From Flavicella sp965243265 (lineage in GTDB: Bacteria; Bacteroidota; Bacteroidia; Flavobacteriales; Flavobacteriaceae), in NCBI GenBank assembly GCA_965243265.1, contig CBDEUL010000009.1, positions 1 to 64,000 on the forward strand: DNA of 64,000 bases, written 5' to 3'. Under the pieces are notes generated by a model. That model had not been told where the DNA came from, made no database searches, and saw only the letters and a list, made by a program, of their open reading frames with translations. Positions 52,826 to 63,095 of the stretch are shown piece after piece. Every line of letters begins with the position of its first letter. Positions within the stretch are counted from its first letter, which is position 1. The position numbers were made by a program, and so were the translations under genes.

Positions 52826-53846
52826 AAGAAGTCACTAATTCATTTTTATATTGAGGTAAAAGCTCTGTAAATTTTTGAACCGTAGCTTTTACTGTAAGCT
52901 CAGATCTACCTCCAGCAGCATTGTCATGTCCTCCTCCATTAAAATGGTTTCTCGCAAATTTATTTACAGAAAAACTACCTCTAGATCTAAAAGAAATTTT
53001 TATAATATTCTGTTCAACATCCTCTATAAATATTACTGCAAGATTAATTCCTTTCAATGAAAGACCATAGTTAACAAGCCCTTCTGTATCTCCTTTTTGA
53101 TAATCAAATTGCTCTAACTCTTCTTGAGTTAATGTAATAAATGCGGTACAATATTGTTCTAAAACTTTTAAATTACTCAAAGCCCTCCCTAATAATTGTA
53201 ATTTACTATACGTGTTGGTGTTAAACACATTGTTATGAATTATAGAGTTTTGAGCTCCTTTATCTATTAATTCTCCTATAATTTTATGTGTAGTACTTGT
53301 TGTTGATGGAAATCTAAATGACCCCGTATCTGTCATAATACCTGTATATAGAGCTGTAGCTATATCTGCATCTATCAAATCTAAATCATCCATTTTTTCT
53401 ATAAAATGATATACCATTTGACATGTAGAACAAATAGACGTGTCAGAATACGTATACTTTGCAATAGCATCTGGCTGTTGATGATGGTCTATCATTATAT
53501 ACATCCCCTGATAAGCTTCCAATGTTTTTTGCATATCGTCACCAACCCTATGTAAAGCATTAAAATCTAGAATAAAAATAATATCCGCTTTATTTATTGC
53601 TTTTTTAGATTGGTTGTTTTGTTTATCAAATTTATAAACTTTATCAGCTCCTGGAACCCACTTTAAAAAATCGGGTACTTCATTAGGCAACACAACTTGA
53701 GCATTGTGTCCTTTATTTGATAAATATTTTTGCATTGCTGTAGAAGATCCTATCGCATCACCGTCTGGGTTTCTATGAGGTACTAATACTATATTTTTAG
53801 GAACCGATAAGAGTTCCTTAACTTCTTCAATCTCCTGTATATTCAT
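52815..53846 (-). CDS. nrnA: DHH-family oligoribonuclease/pAp phosphatase (NrnA type)
   Basis: A 343-residue protein. DHH motifs HRNPDGDAIGSS, DFNALHRVGD and DHHQQPD, plus the DHHA1 domain with GGGHDNAAGG. It degrades nanoRNA and pAp. First gene of the nrnA-gldI-FKBP group. Confidence 0.92.
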   Translation of the reverse strand: MNIQEIEEVKELLSVPKNIVLVPHRNPDGDAIGSSTAMQKYLSNKGHNAQVVLPNEVPDFLKWVPGADKVYKFDKQNNQSKKAINKADIIFILDFNALHRVGDDMQKTLEAYQGMYIMIDHHQQPDAIAKYTYSDTSICSTCQMVYHFIEKMDDLDLIDADIATALYTGIMTDTGSFRFPSTTSTTHKIIGELIDKGAQNSIIHNNVFNTNTYSKLQLLGRALSNLKVLEQYCTAFITLTQEELEQFDYQKGDTEGLVNYGLSLKGINLAVIFIEDVEQNIIKISFRSRGSFSVNKFARNHFNGGGHDNAAGGRSELTVKATVQKFTELLPQYKNELVTSYES

Positions 53847-53986
53847 AAGAAGCGAAGATACAATATTTATAGTTTTCTAATAATTAAAAATATGCTAAAA
53901 AACAGACGATTTATTTCATCTTTCTTAATTACTAAAATCACTATTAACAAAACATTAAATGAAATTAAAAACTCTTATTAAATAAG

Positions 53987-53994
53987 TATATTTG
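53987..53994 (+). promoter_or_regulatory. -7 element of ndk
   Basis: TATATTTG, 25 bp before ATG 54020, matches TAnnTTTG; -33 weak. Confidence 0.5.
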
Positions 53995-54019
53995 CACAAA
54001 ATAATAAGTTTAAACACTC

Positions 54020-54439
54020 ATGACCTCTAACAAAACATTTACAATTATAAAGCCAGACTCTGTAGAAAAAAATAACATTGGTAGCATTCTGGAAAAGATA
54101 AATGCTTCTGGTTTTAAAATCTCTGCAATGAAACTCATTAAAATGAGTATGTCTGATGCGGAAGGTTTTTACGAAGTACACAAAGGAAAACCTTTTTTTG
54201 AAAAGTTAGTCAATTTCATGACTAGTGGTCCTGTTGTAGTTGCTATTTTAGAAAAAGAAAATGCTGTTGAAGATTTTAGAGCTTTGATTGGAGCTACAAA
54301 CCCTGAAGAAGCTGCTGAAGGTACTTTAAGAAAATTATTTGCCACCTCTGTAACAATTAATGCTGTACATGGTTCTGACAGCAATGAAAATGCTGCTATT
54401 GAAGCTGCCTTTTTCTTCTCTAAAAGAGAATTATTTTAG
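54020..54439 (+). CDS. ndk: Nucleoside diphosphate kinase
   Basis: A 139-residue protein. FTIIKPDSVEKN at the start, and the active-site His in NAVHGSDSNENA. It equalises nucleoside triphosphate pools. Monocistronic, divergent from nrnA and followed by a terminator. Confidence 0.96.
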   Translation: MTSNKTFTIIKPDSVEKNNIGSILEKINASGFKISAMKLIKMSMSDAEGFYEVHKGKPFFEKLVNFMTSGPVVVAILEKENAVEDFRALIGATNPEEAAEGTLRKLFATSVTINAVHGSDSNENAAIEAAFFFSKRELF

Positions 54440-54461
54440 ACTCTAACCCTTTTTAATATAT

Positions 54462-54492
54462 AAAAGCTGATTTCATAAAATCAGCTTTTTTT
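54462..54492 (+). terminator. Intrinsic terminator after ndk
   Basis: AAAAGCTGATTT/AAATCAGCTTTT hairpin with a 4-nt loop and T tail. Confidence 0.85.
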
Positions 54493-54522
54493 ATACCTTT
54501 AAAATTCAAAGACATTTTGTGA

Positions 54523-56157
54523 ATGAAAATACTTTACTACACGCTTTTTCTATATTTTGCTACTTGGAATCTTATACATTCACAAACAAAAGGAGTGTAT
54601 ACTGAAGATGATTATATAAGAGGTAGTATCACAAAAGAAAGAGCCTGGTGGGATGTACAACACTACAACCTAAAATTTAAAATCTTTCCTAACAAAAAGT
54701 TTATTTCTGGTAGCAACACTATTACATATACGGTTCTTTCTTCTAAAGACCGTATGCAAATTGACTTGCAACCTCCTATGCAAATCACAAAAATAAAGCA
54801 AAATCAAACCCTCTTACAATTCAGCAGAAAAGGAAATACTTATTATATAGATTTCAATAAAAAACAGAAAAAAGGAACCACACAAGAAATAACAATTTAT
54901 TTTGAGGGAAATCCACCTATTAGCGAACAGCCTCCTTGGGATGCCGGTTTTACATGGAAAAAAGACATTCTAAACAATCATTTTATAGCCACCTCATGTC
55001 AAGGTGAAGGAGCTAGTGTTTGGTGGCCTTGTAAAGATCATATGTATGATGAACCTGAAAAAGGAGCTACAATTTCATTAACCATTCCTAAAGATCTCAT
55101 AGGAGTATCAAACGGAAGGTTAACAGCTATTGACACTCTTAATTCTTTTTCCAAAACATTTGTTTGGAATGTAACCAACCCCATAAACAACTATGGAATC
55201 AACGCTAATATTGGCAAGTACGTACTCTTTTCTGAGACCTACAATGGTGAAAAAGGAGCTTTAGATTGCCAATATTACGTCCTCGAAGAAAACCTAGAAA
55301 AAGCAAAAAAACAATTCAAACAAGTACAAAAAGTACTAAAAGCTTTTGAACATTGGTTTGGTCCATATCCCTTTTACGAAGACAGCTACAAACTTGTAGA
55401 AGTTCCTTACCTAGGAATGGAACATCAAAGTTCTGTTACTTATGGAAATCAATTTAAGAATGGGTATTTAGGACATGATTTAAGTAATACTGGCTGGGGA
55501 TTAAAATTCGATTATATCATTGTTCATGAAACAGGTCACGAATGGTTTGCCAATAATATCACTTACAAAGATATTGCTGATATGTGGGTACATGAAAGTT
55601 TTACTACTTATTCTGAAGCTCTTTATTTAGAGTATTACTTTGGAAAAAAAGCAGCCAACGAATATGTTATTGGATTAAGAAAAAACATTAAAAACGAAGA
55701 ACCTATTATTGGTACATATCATGTAAATGAACAAGGCTCTACAGATATTTATTACAAAGGAGCTAACATAATTCACACTTTACGACAAGTGATAGATAAT
55801 GACGATAAATTTAGAGCTATTTTAAGAGGGCTTAATCAAGAATTTTACCATCAAACAGTAACTACCAAACAAATAGAAAAATACATTAGTAAAAAATCTA
55901 ACATCAATTTTTCTTCTTTTTTTGATGTTTATTTACGCACTTCTAAAGTGCCCATTTTAGAATATAAAATAAAAGAAAACGGCATAAAGTATCGTTGGAA
56001 AAACTCTGAAAACAATCTTAAAGTACCTATAAAAGTTTATTACAATCAAACTGAAAAATGGATCAAACCAAGTATTTTGTGGAAAACTTTAAAAATTGAA
56101 AATACAGATTCTTTTAGCCTCAATACTAACTTTTACATAAAACTAGAAAGAGTTTAA
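54523..56157 (+). CDS. M1-family metallopeptidase (gluzincin), exported
   Basis: A 544-residue protein with an N-terminal signal peptide (cleavage near HSQ). The zinc site is HETGHEW followed by WVHESFTTYSEA (third ligand Glu), and the exopeptidase motif reads LGMEHQS rather than GAMEN. At 544 residues it lacks the long C-terminal helical domain of E. coli-type PepN, matching the shorter Bacteroidota group. Confidence 0.9.
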   Translation: MKILYYTLFLYFATWNLIHSQTKGVYTEDDYIRGSITKERAWWDVQHYNLKFKIFPNKKFISGSNTITYTVLSSKDRMQIDLQPPMQITKIKQNQTLLQFSRKGNTYYIDFNKKQKKGTTQEITIYFEGNPPISEQPPWDAGFTWKKDILNNHFIATSCQGEGASVWWPCKDHMYDEPEKGATISLTIPKDLIGVSNGRLTAIDTLNSFSKTFVWNVTNPINNYGINANIGKYVLFSETYNGEKGALDCQYYVLEENLEKAKKQFKQVQKVLKAFEHWFGPYPFYEDSYKLVEVPYLGMEHQSSVTYGNQFKNGYLGHDLSNTGWGLKFDYIIVHETGHEWFANNITYKDIADMWVHESFTTYSEALYLEYYFGKKAANEYVIGLRKNIKNEEPIIGTYHVNEQGSTDIYYKGANIIHTLRQVIDNDDKFRAILRGLNQEFYHQTVTTKQIEKYISKKSNINFSSFFDVYLRTSKVPILEYKIKENGIKYRWKNSENNLKVPIKVYYNQTEKWIKPSILWKTLKIENTDSFSLNTNFYIKLERV

Positions 56158-57458
56158 GATACGTGCTTTGTTTTTTTCAAGAAACTTAATACTACAAACC
56201 CAGCAAAAAAGAAAATAGCTAAAATTAACACAGAAATACGCATAGAGCCTGTTAGTGTAATCACCAAACCAGACACAAAAGTTCCTATAACAATAGCCAC
56301 TTTTTCCGTTACATCATAAAAACTAAAATATGTAGCATTATCATACGTATCTTCTGGTAAGAGCTTAGAATAAGTTGATCTAGAAAGAGATTGTATAGCT
56401 CCTAAAACCAAACCTAAAAGCCCCCCCAAAGTATAAAACTGTAAATCTACATTTGGATTTTCTTTATGCAACATAAAGGCTCCAACTGTTATCAAACCCC
56501 AACCAAAAATAGTAATCTTTAATGTTTTTATATTTCCTATTTTTTTAGATAGCCTAGAGAAAATATAAGCTCCTAAAATGGCTACTAATTGAATTAATAA
56601 AATAGTGACAATTAACTTTTCTGTCGCTAAATTTAATTCCTTATCACCAAACAATCCCGCTATTAAAATAATAGTTTGCACACCTACACTGTAAAGAAAA
56701 AAAGCAATCAAAAATAACTTTAACGTCACCTGCTCTTTAACCTCTTTATAAACAATCTTTAACTCTCTAAACCCTTTAAATATATAATCTTTCTCAGGCT
56801 TTCTATTAAATGTATTATTAGGCAATCTTCTAAAGGTAAACTGCGCAAAACCTAACCACCAAATTCCTACCATTAAAAAAGAAATTCGAGCAGGTAAAGT
56901 TCCGTCAGTAATTCCAAAAAGCTCCGGTTTTATCTGTAAAACCAAATTTATAATTAGAAGTAATACAGAGCCTATATAACCATACATAAATCCTTTAGCA
57001 CTTACCTTATCATGATCTTCAGGAAAAGCTACCTCTGGTAAATACGCATTATAAAAAACCAAACTTCCCCAAAAACCGACACTTGCCAAAATAGTAAAAA
57101 CAATACCTATCCATAAAGTTTCTTCCCCTTTAAAAAAGAACAACTGCATTACAGATACAGATCCCAAGAGGCAAAAGAACTGCATAAATTTCTTTTTATT
57201 TCCTGTATAATCTGCAATACTTGAAAGTACAGGCGACAACAAAACAACTAAAAAGAATGAAAAAGACAATGCATACGAATATAAAGTAGCATTGTTAAAC
57301 TCCATTCCTAAAAAACTTACAATAGAATCATCACCTCCAGTTACACTGTTGTAATAAATTGGAAAAATAGCGGTTCCAATAACTAATGAATAAACCGAAT
57401 TTGCCCAATCATAAAAAGCCCAGGCATTGATTAATTTTTTATCTCCTTTTTTTAGCAT
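56154..57458 (-). CDS. MFS transporter, UMF1/Atg22-like
   Basis: A 434-residue protein with twelve transmembrane helices. The start INAWAFYDWANSVYSLVIGTA is the UMF1-family signature. SRSTYSKLLPED and similar MFS loops are also present. Substrate unknown; members are often described as permeases of small solutes. It overlaps the M1 peptidase gene by 4 bp, convergent. Confidence 0.88.
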   Translation of the reverse strand: MLKKGDKKLINAWAFYDWANSVYSLVIGTAIFPIYYNSVTGGDDSIVSFLGMEFNNATLYSYALSFSFFLVVLLSPVLSSIADYTGNKKKFMQFFCLLGSVSVMQLFFFKGEETLWIGIVFTILASVGFWGSLVFYNAYLPEVAFPEDHDKVSAKGFMYGYIGSVLLLIINLVLQIKPELFGITDGTLPARISFLMVGIWWLGFAQFTFRRLPNNTFNRKPEKDYIFKGFRELKIVYKEVKEQVTLKLFLIAFFLYSVGVQTIILIAGLFGDKELNLATEKLIVTILLIQLVAILGAYIFSRLSKKIGNIKTLKITIFGWGLITVGAFMLHKENPNVDLQFYTLGGLLGLVLGAIQSLSRSTYSKLLPEDTYDNATYFSFYDVTEKVAIVIGTFVSGLVITLTGSMRISVLILAIFFFAGFVVLSFLKKTKHVS

Positions 57459-57477
57459 TGCATTTATTTTATAACTG

Positions 57478-58275
57478 TTACTTCATGTATTGCGAAGCAT
57501 ATTCTTTCGCTTTTGGTAAAAAAGCTCGTAAATCTTTGATCCTAGTTTTATTGGACGGATGTGTACTTAGGAACTCTGGAGTTGAACTCCCTCCTCTTTC
57601 ACTCATTCGTACCCAAACATTAATGGCTTCTTCTGGATTGTAACCTGCCATAATCATAAAAACCATTCCCAATTTATCAGCCTCTGTTTCATGTACTCTA
57701 CTAAACTTCAACATTCCTACTTGAGAACCAATACCATAAGCAGAATTCCATATCATTTGTTTTGTAGGATCCTCATCTGAAACCCCCATAGCCACTGCAA
57801 CACTTCCAAATTGTTGAATATATCCGTTAGTCATACGCTCCTGTCCATGTTTAGCAAAAGCATGTGCTACCTCATGTCCCATAATAGCAGCTATTCCATC
57901 AGTAGTAGCTGCTATCGGTAAAATTCCTGTATAGAAAACAACTTTCCCTCCTGGCATACACCAAGCATTTACCGTTTCATCTTCTATTAAATTAAATTCC
58001 CATTTATACCCCTCAGCCTCTTTTACCATCCCATTAGCACGCATAAATTGATCTACCGCTTTTGAAATTTTATTTCCAATAGCCACCAACTCTTCTGTTT
58101 TTTCTTTATCAGTAGATTTTTTATTTTCTGCCAAGAATTTTTCATACTGAGCAAAACTAGAAGGAAGTATCTGCTCATCAGAGACTAAATTAATTCTATT
58201 CCTTCCTGTAATAGGAACAGATGTACAGCTTTGTAAAATAATGGCTAAAAAAAATAAGGTAACTATTTTATTCAT
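57478..58275 (-). CDS. M48-family metalloprotease lipoprotein (BepA/LoiP-like)
   Basis: About 265 residues. Lipobox LQSC near residue 17, then VPITGRNRINLVS, characteristic of exported M48 proteins. The zinc motif is MGHEVAHAFAKHGQERM, with a downstream Glu in HETEADKLG. Likely acts in outer-membrane protein quality control. ATG 58275 chosen; an upstream start adds an unsupported extension. Confidence 0.92.
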   Translation of the reverse strand: MNKIVTLFFLAIILQSCTSVPITGRNRINLVSDEQILPSSFAQYEKFLAENKKSTDKEKTEELVAIGNKISKAVDQFMRANGMVKEAEGYKWEFNLIEDETVNAWCMPGGKVVFYTGILPIAATTDGIAAIMGHEVAHAFAKHGQERMTNGYIQQFGSVAVAMGVSDEDPTKQMIWNSAYGIGSQVGMLKFSRVHETEADKLGMVFMIMAGYNPEEAINVWVRMSERGGSSTPEFLSTHPSNKTRIKDLRAFLPKAKEYASQYMK

Positions 58276-58374
58276 GTCTAATTTTTCTAAAAAATGAAGG
58301 GGTAAAACTAGCAATACTTTTTTAGAAAAAACATTTTCTTGTAAAGATTTGAATTTCGTTTCGTCAAAAACAAT

Positions 58375-58848
58375 ATGAAAAAAACACTCAAGACTACAAT
58401 CTTATTCATATCCTTGTTTACCATAGGAGTATTTAATTGCAATGCTCAAACAAAAGTGACAAAACCTGATAGTGAATGGAAAACTACTCTTACTCCTGAA
58501 CAATATTATATATTAAGAGAAAAAGGCACAGAAAGACCTCATACAGGTAAATATAACAAACATTATGAAAGCGGAACCTATACTTGCGCTGCATGTAAAA
58601 CACCTCTATTCAGTTCTAAAAACAAATACAACTCGTATTCTGGATGGCCTTCTTTTGATGCTTATATTGAAAATAATGTAGCACTACTCTCTGATAATAG
58701 TCATGGTATGACACGTACTGAAGTTGTTTGCGCTGTTTGTGATGGACATTTAGGACATGTATTTAATGATGGCCCCCGCGAAACAACAGGTAAACGCTAT
58801 TGCATCAATTCAGAAGCTCTTCTTTTTCAAAAAACAGTTAATGAGTAA
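58375..58848 (+). CDS. msrB: Peptide-methionine (R)-S-oxide reductase, exported
   Basis: A 157-residue protein. An N-terminal signal sequence (about 1-24, FNCNAQ) points to the periplasm. The MsrB domain has two CxxC zinc pairs (CAAC and CAVC), GWPSFDAYI and the catalytic Cys in RYCINS. It repairs oxidised methionine in exported proteins. Confidence 0.93.
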   Translation: MKKTLKTTILFISLFTIGVFNCNAQTKVTKPDSEWKTTLTPEQYYILREKGTERPHTGKYNKHYESGTYTCAACKTPLFSSKNKYNSYSGWPSFDAYIENNVALLSDNSHGMTRTEVVCAVCDGHLGHVFNDGPRETTGKRYCINSEALLFQKTVNE

Positions 58849-58969
58849 CTTTAAAAAGTGAGGTTGTTTAATGTTAAAACAACTGAAAAAAGCTTAATAT
58901 ACAGAAAAAAACATTACTTTTGATTATCATTTGTTAATACATATATACTAAACATATTTATATACCCTA

Positions 58970-59155
58970 ATGAGTAAATCTTGTCCATATTGTCATTCTT
59001 TACAAAGAAATAGAGTCAATAGACCTAAGCATTTGAAAATCATTCCTCTTTCTGCATTATATAGCTGTATGAAATGTGGAGGGCAATACTTTTATACTTC
59101 ATTAATACACATCTCTTTCAAGTTTAAGCGACCTGTACTAAAAGAAAACATCTAG
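58970..59155 (+). CDS. Small zinc-ribbon protein
   Basis: A 61-residue predicted protein with two CxxC pairs (CPYC at 5-8 and CMKC near 33-36) and a basic composition, fitting a single zinc ribbon. ATG is preceded by an AT-rich stretch. It lies between msrB and ffh on the same strand without obvious coupling. Function unknown; could be a transcription- or translation-related accessory. Being short, it needs comparative support. Confidence 0.6.
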   Translation: MSKSCPYCHSLQRNRVNRPKHLKIIPLSALYSCMKCGGQYFYTSLIHISFKFKRPVLKENI

Positions 59156-59192
59156 TTTCTGTTTATATCCTTCTAAATATTCACTTCGGATT

Positions 59193-59223
59193 TTTGGCAC
59201 ATAACCTGTTTCTCTTATCTTTG
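59193..59223 (+). promoter_or_regulatory. ffh promoter (TTTG-N19-TATCTTTG)
   Basis: TTTG at 59193-59196 and TATCTTTG at 59216-59223, 19 bp apart, is a textbook flavobacterial promoter, 26 bp before the ffh ATG. Confidence 0.8.
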
Positions 59224-59249
59224 TGCTTTTCAAAAAATATATAGAAAGT

Positions 59250-60578
59250 ATGTTTAATAATTTAAGTGATAAATTAGACAAAGCCTTTCATGTTTTAAAA
59301 GGACATGGAAAAATTACAGAAGTAAATGTAGCAGAAACTCTAAAAGAAGTTCGTAGAGCTTTAATCAATGCTGACGTTAACTTTAAAATAGCAAAAGACT
59401 TTACCAAAAGAGTAAAAGACAAAGCAATTGGTCAGGATGTACTTACTACATTAAACCCAGGACAACTACTTGTTAAAATTGTAAAAGATGAACTGGTAGA
59501 TTTAATGGGTGGAGAAACTGTAGGTGTAAACCTTTCAGGAAAACCAACTGTTATTCTTATGTCTGGTTTGCAAGGATCTGGTAAAACTACCTTTTCTGGA
59601 AAATTAGCCAACTTTCTTAAAACGAAAAAATCTAAAGAAGTTCTTTTAGTTGGATGTGATGTTTACCGTCCAGCAGCAATAAACCAATTACAAGTTGTTG
59701 GAGAACAAATAGGTGTTGAAGTATACGCTGAAGAAGGAAACCAAAATCCTGTTGAAATTTCATTAAACGCAATAAAACACGCAAAAGCGACAGGAAAAAA
59801 CACTGTTATTATTGATACCGCTGGACGTTTAGCTGTTGATGAAGAAATGATGACAGAAATTTCTAACATTCATAAAGCAGTAGAGCCTCAAGAAACTTTG
59901 TTTGTTGTAGATTCTATGACAGGACAAGATGCCGTAAATACAGCCAAAGCTTTTAATGATCTTTTAAATTTTGATGGTGTTATTTTAACAAAATTAGATG
60001 GAGATACTCGTGGAGGAGCTGCACTTTCTATTAAATCAGTTGTAAACAAACCTATTAAGTTTATTGGTACTGGTGAAAAAATGGAAGCAATTGATGTATT
60101 CCACCCAGATCGTATGGCTGATCGTATTTTAGGAATGGGAGATGTTGTTTCTTTAGTTGAAAGAGCTCAAGAACAATACGACGAAGAAGAAGCTAGAAAA
60201 ATCCAAAAGAAAATTGCGAAAAACCAATTTGGTTTCGATGATTTCTTAGCGCAAATCCAACAAATCAAAAAAATGGGTAACGTTAAAGATTTGATGGGAA
60301 TGATTCCTGGAGCTAGTAAAGCCATGAAAGATGTAGATATTGATGATGATGCGTTTAAGGGGATTGAAGCCATTATACACTCTATGACTCCTGGAGAAAG
60401 AAGTGAACCTAAAACAATCAATGCAAGTCGTAAAAAACGTATTGCCAAAGGATCTGGAACTAGCATTCAAGAAGTAAACCAATTGATGAAGCAATTCAAT
60501 CAAATGAGTAAAATGATGAAGATGATGCAAGGTGGCGGTGGTCGTAAAATGATGCAAATGATGAAAGGAATGCAATAA
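59250..60578 (+). CDS. ffh: Signal recognition particle protein Ffh (SRP54)
   Basis: A 442-residue protein. N domain, then G domain with SGLQGSGKTTFSGKLA, DTAGR, and TKLDGDTRGG, then a Met-rich M domain (repeated MxxM at the C-terminus). It targets membrane proteins co-translationally. ATG 59250 matches the family start (MFNNLSDKL) and the promoter position; the frame is open upstream only by chance. Confidence 0.96.
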   Translation: MFNNLSDKLDKAFHVLKGHGKITEVNVAETLKEVRRALINADVNFKIAKDFTKRVKDKAIGQDVLTTLNPGQLLVKIVKDELVDLMGGETVGVNLSGKPTVILMSGLQGSGKTTFSGKLANFLKTKKSKEVLLVGCDVYRPAAINQLQVVGEQIGVEVYAEEGNQNPVEISLNAIKHAKATGKNTVIIDTAGRLAVDEEMMTEISNIHKAVEPQETLFVVDSMTGQDAVNTAKAFNDLLNFDGVILTKLDGDTRGGAALSIKSVVNKPIKFIGTGEKMEAIDVFHPDRMADRILGMGDVVSLVERAQEQYDEEEARKIQKKIAKNQFGFDDFLAQIQQIKKMGNVKDLMGMIPGASKAMKDVDIDDDAFKGIEAIIHSMTPGERSEPKTINASRKKRIAKGSGTSIQEVNQLMKQFNQMSKMMKMMQGGGGRKMMQMMKGMQ

Positions 60579-60618
60579 CTCATTTCCCTTTTTATAACTT
60601 TCAAAAAACAAATTTTCT

Positions 60619-61494
60619 ATGACTATTTTAGACGGAAAAAAAACATCTTCTGATATCAAACAAGAAATTGCTACTGCAGTTACTGAATTAAAAAAATCAG
60701 GAAAAAAGACTCCTCATTTAGCTGCTGTGCTTGTAGGAACGGATGGAGCTAGTATGACTTATGTTGGCGCAAAAGTAAAAGCTTGTGAATTGGTAGGGTT
60801 CAACTCTACTTTGATAGATTTACCTGAAACAACTTCTGAAGAAGCGCTTTTACAAGAAATTGAAAAACTAAATACCAATGATGATATTGATGGGTTTATC
60901 ATTCAATTGCCTTTACCTAAGCATATTGATGAACAAAAGGTTTTAATGGCTGTTCACCCTGATAAGGATGTAGATGGTTTCCACCCTACTAATGTTGGTA
61001 AAATGGCATTAGAATTACCTACTTTTTTACCTGCTACTCCATTTGGAATTATGGAGCTTTTAGAAAGATATAATGTTGAAACATCAGGAAAAAATGTTGT
61101 GGTTATTGGACGTAGTCATATCGTAGGGAGACCGATGAGTATCTTATTAAGTCAAAAAAGAACTGCTGGAGATGCTACGGTTACTTTGACTCACAGTAGA
61201 ACTAAAAACCTAAAAGAAATTACTAAAGAAGCTGATATTATTGTTGCTGCATTAGGTATTGCTGAATTTTTAACTGGTGATATGGTTAAAGATGGCGCTA
61301 CTATTATTGATGTAGGTATTACCCGTGTTGATGATGCCACAAAAAAAAGTGGTTTCCGATTGGCTGGTGATGTAGACTTTGCTAGTGTTAGCCCTAAGGC
61401 CTCTTTTATAACTCCTGTACCAGGAGGTGTTGGACCAATGACTATAGCAATGCTTCTAAAAAATACATTATTGGCTTGTAGTAGAAAAAACTAA
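60619..61494 (+). CDS. folD: Methylenetetrahydrofolate dehydrogenase/cyclohydrolase
   Basis: A 291-residue protein. YVGAKVKACELVG (catalytic Lys and Tyr), VIGRSHIVGRPMS and VPGGVGPMTIAML are the FolD hallmarks. It interconverts C1-folates. 40 bp after ffh, followed by a terminator. Confidence 0.96.
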   Translation: MTILDGKKTSSDIKQEIATAVTELKKSGKKTPHLAAVLVGTDGASMTYVGAKVKACELVGFNSTLIDLPETTSEEALLQEIEKLNTNDDIDGFIIQLPLPKHIDEQKVLMAVHPDKDVDGFHPTNVGKMALELPTFLPATPFGIMELLERYNVETSGKNVVVIGRSHIVGRPMSILLSQKRTAGDATVTLTHSRTKNLKEITKEADIIVAALGIAEFLTGDMVKDGATIIDVGITRVDDATKKSGFRLAGDVDFASVSPKASFITPVPGGVGPMTIAMLLKNTLLACSRKN

Positions 61495-61509
61495 AAGTAT
61501 TTACTTATT

Positions 61510-61546
61510 AAAAAAGCTCGTTTAATCTTTTTAAACGAGCTTTTTT
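61510..61546 (+). terminator. Intrinsic terminator after folD
   Basis: AAAAAAGCTCGTTTAA paired with TTAAACGAGCTTTTTT. The A/T flanks make it usable from both sides; the next gene is convergent. Confidence 0.9.
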
Positions 61547-61569
61547 ATTTATAGAAAAACCTATTTTCT

Positions 61570-63051
61570 TTACTTTATTAATTTTTCTCGAATAACGTTC
61601 AATTCCTGATTGTCAATAATAACATTCTTATTCCACAAAAGTGGTGTGTACTCTTTTATATAAATAGGTTTAAAAAGAGTATCTGTAGGAAATTCTTCAA
61701 AACTTTTTTCTCCTATAGGCTCCCTATCCAAAACAATCAATTCTCTCTTATTAATTTCGGTAAACTGAAAATCCAAATCTAAATCAATTGTGTTTTGAGT
61801 ATTCCTCCCTTTTACCCTTTTATTCTTTTCAAGAATTTTCAAAGACCTATCAAACCCCATCTCCATATTATTTTCTTGATACAAATAATTCATACGATAG
61901 AAACCATCAGATCCTTTGTCGTACATAAGAACTCCTTTTTTAACACGGTGCTTATAAGATATCCCTAATAAATTAAATGCTTCTAGGGGTTTTATATTTT
62001 CATAATCTACTCTTAAAACAGAAAAATCATCTGTATTTATATATAATTTACCTTTGTAATCTGCCCTTCCTTCAGACTCAAAAGAAATTATAAAAATATT
62101 CGTTTCCCCCAATGTTGTTACTCCTAGTAATTTATAATCATACCTTTTATATTTAAAAATAAAATCTAAATCTGAATCATCATGAACCAAATTATCCTTT
62201 TCTATATTTCTTAAAATATATGAATTGGGGTCCACAAAATCCCTTTTTTTCTCTTTAAGTAGTTCTACATTTTCACTTTCATTATACATTAAAGTGTCTA
62301 ATGATTGGTTTACTCCTAAAAACCAAGAAAACTGAAATCTTAAATATGAATCTCTTTTTACTCGCTTTTTAAAAATATGTTCAACTTTTTCTTCTAAATC
62401 ATCTAAATCATACGCTACCTCTTCATCCAAAAAAGCTGCTGCTTTCGTTACTTCTAGTTTGTATACATTTTCTTTATTCTTAACACTACCTAAGATTTCT
62501 TTATACTCTATAAAGTATTGAGGATACACATTTACAAGGCTATCTACAAAGGATTGTGTTATTTCAGGAATCGTAGACTCTTCAATAACAACCTCTCTTT
62601 TATCGAATTCATAAATATTTTCAACTCTAAAAAATATTTCTCGTTTCTCATCAGAAGTGATATAATTATCCTTAAAATGCTCTTTTGATTTTTTAACAAT
62701 ATCTTTTCCTGAATATTTTTTACTTGAAATCAAAATTTCATCCAGCTCTACAGAAGCCTCTTTCAAAACTATCTCTTTAGAAGAAAATTTTAAGAAAGGT
62801 ATTTTTTTTGACTCGTACCCTAAACAACTAACATGTAATGTATCTTTTCCTGAAAAATCTTCAATACTTCTTATTGTAAAAAAACCTTCAGAATTACTCA
62901 TTACACCTATTTTCTCACCAATTGTAATAGCCGCAAAAGGAATTCTAACACCGTTAGAATCCAATATTCTCCCTGTAACCAAGGTTTGTGAATTCCCATA
63001 AAGAGAAAACAGCAATCCCCAATAAAACAATATTATTTTACAATACTTCAT
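61570..63051 (-). CDS. CarboxypepD_reg-like domain exported protein
   Basis: A 493-residue protein with a signal peptide (about 1-21), then a CarboxypepD_reg-like beta domain (GRILDSNGVRIPFAAITIGE...GFFTI). A long mixed region with YSGKDIVKKSKEHFKDNY follows, a pattern shared by many flavobacterial surface/outer-membrane proteins. No plug-barrel is present, so it is not a TonB receptor itself. Function unknown. ATG 63051 chosen over 63069. Confidence 0.75.
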   Translation of the reverse strand: MKYCKIILFYWGLLFSLYGNSQTLVTGRILDSNGVRIPFAAITIGEKIGVMSNSEGFFTIRSIEDFSGKDTLHVSCLGYESKKIPFLKFSSKEIVLKEASVELDEILISSKKYSGKDIVKKSKEHFKDNYITSDEKREIFFRVENIYEFDKREVVIEESTIPEITQSFVDSLVNVYPQYFIEYKEILGSVKNKENVYKLEVTKAAAFLDEEVAYDLDDLEEKVEHIFKKRVKRDSYLRFQFSWFLGVNQSLDTLMYNESENVELLKEKKRDFVDPNSYILRNIEKDNLVHDDSDLDFIFKYKRYDYKLLGVTTLGETNIFIISFESEGRADYKGKLYINTDDFSVLRVDYENIKPLEAFNLLGISYKHRVKKGVLMYDKGSDGFYRMNYLYQENNMEMGFDRSLKILEKNKRVKGRNTQNTIDLDLDFQFTEINKRELIVLDREPIGEKSFEEFPTDTLFKPIYIKEYTPLLWNKNVIIDNQELNVIREKLIK

Positions 63052-63095
63052 TGTACTTATTTTAGACAAAAATAAAACTACTATCTACAATAGCA

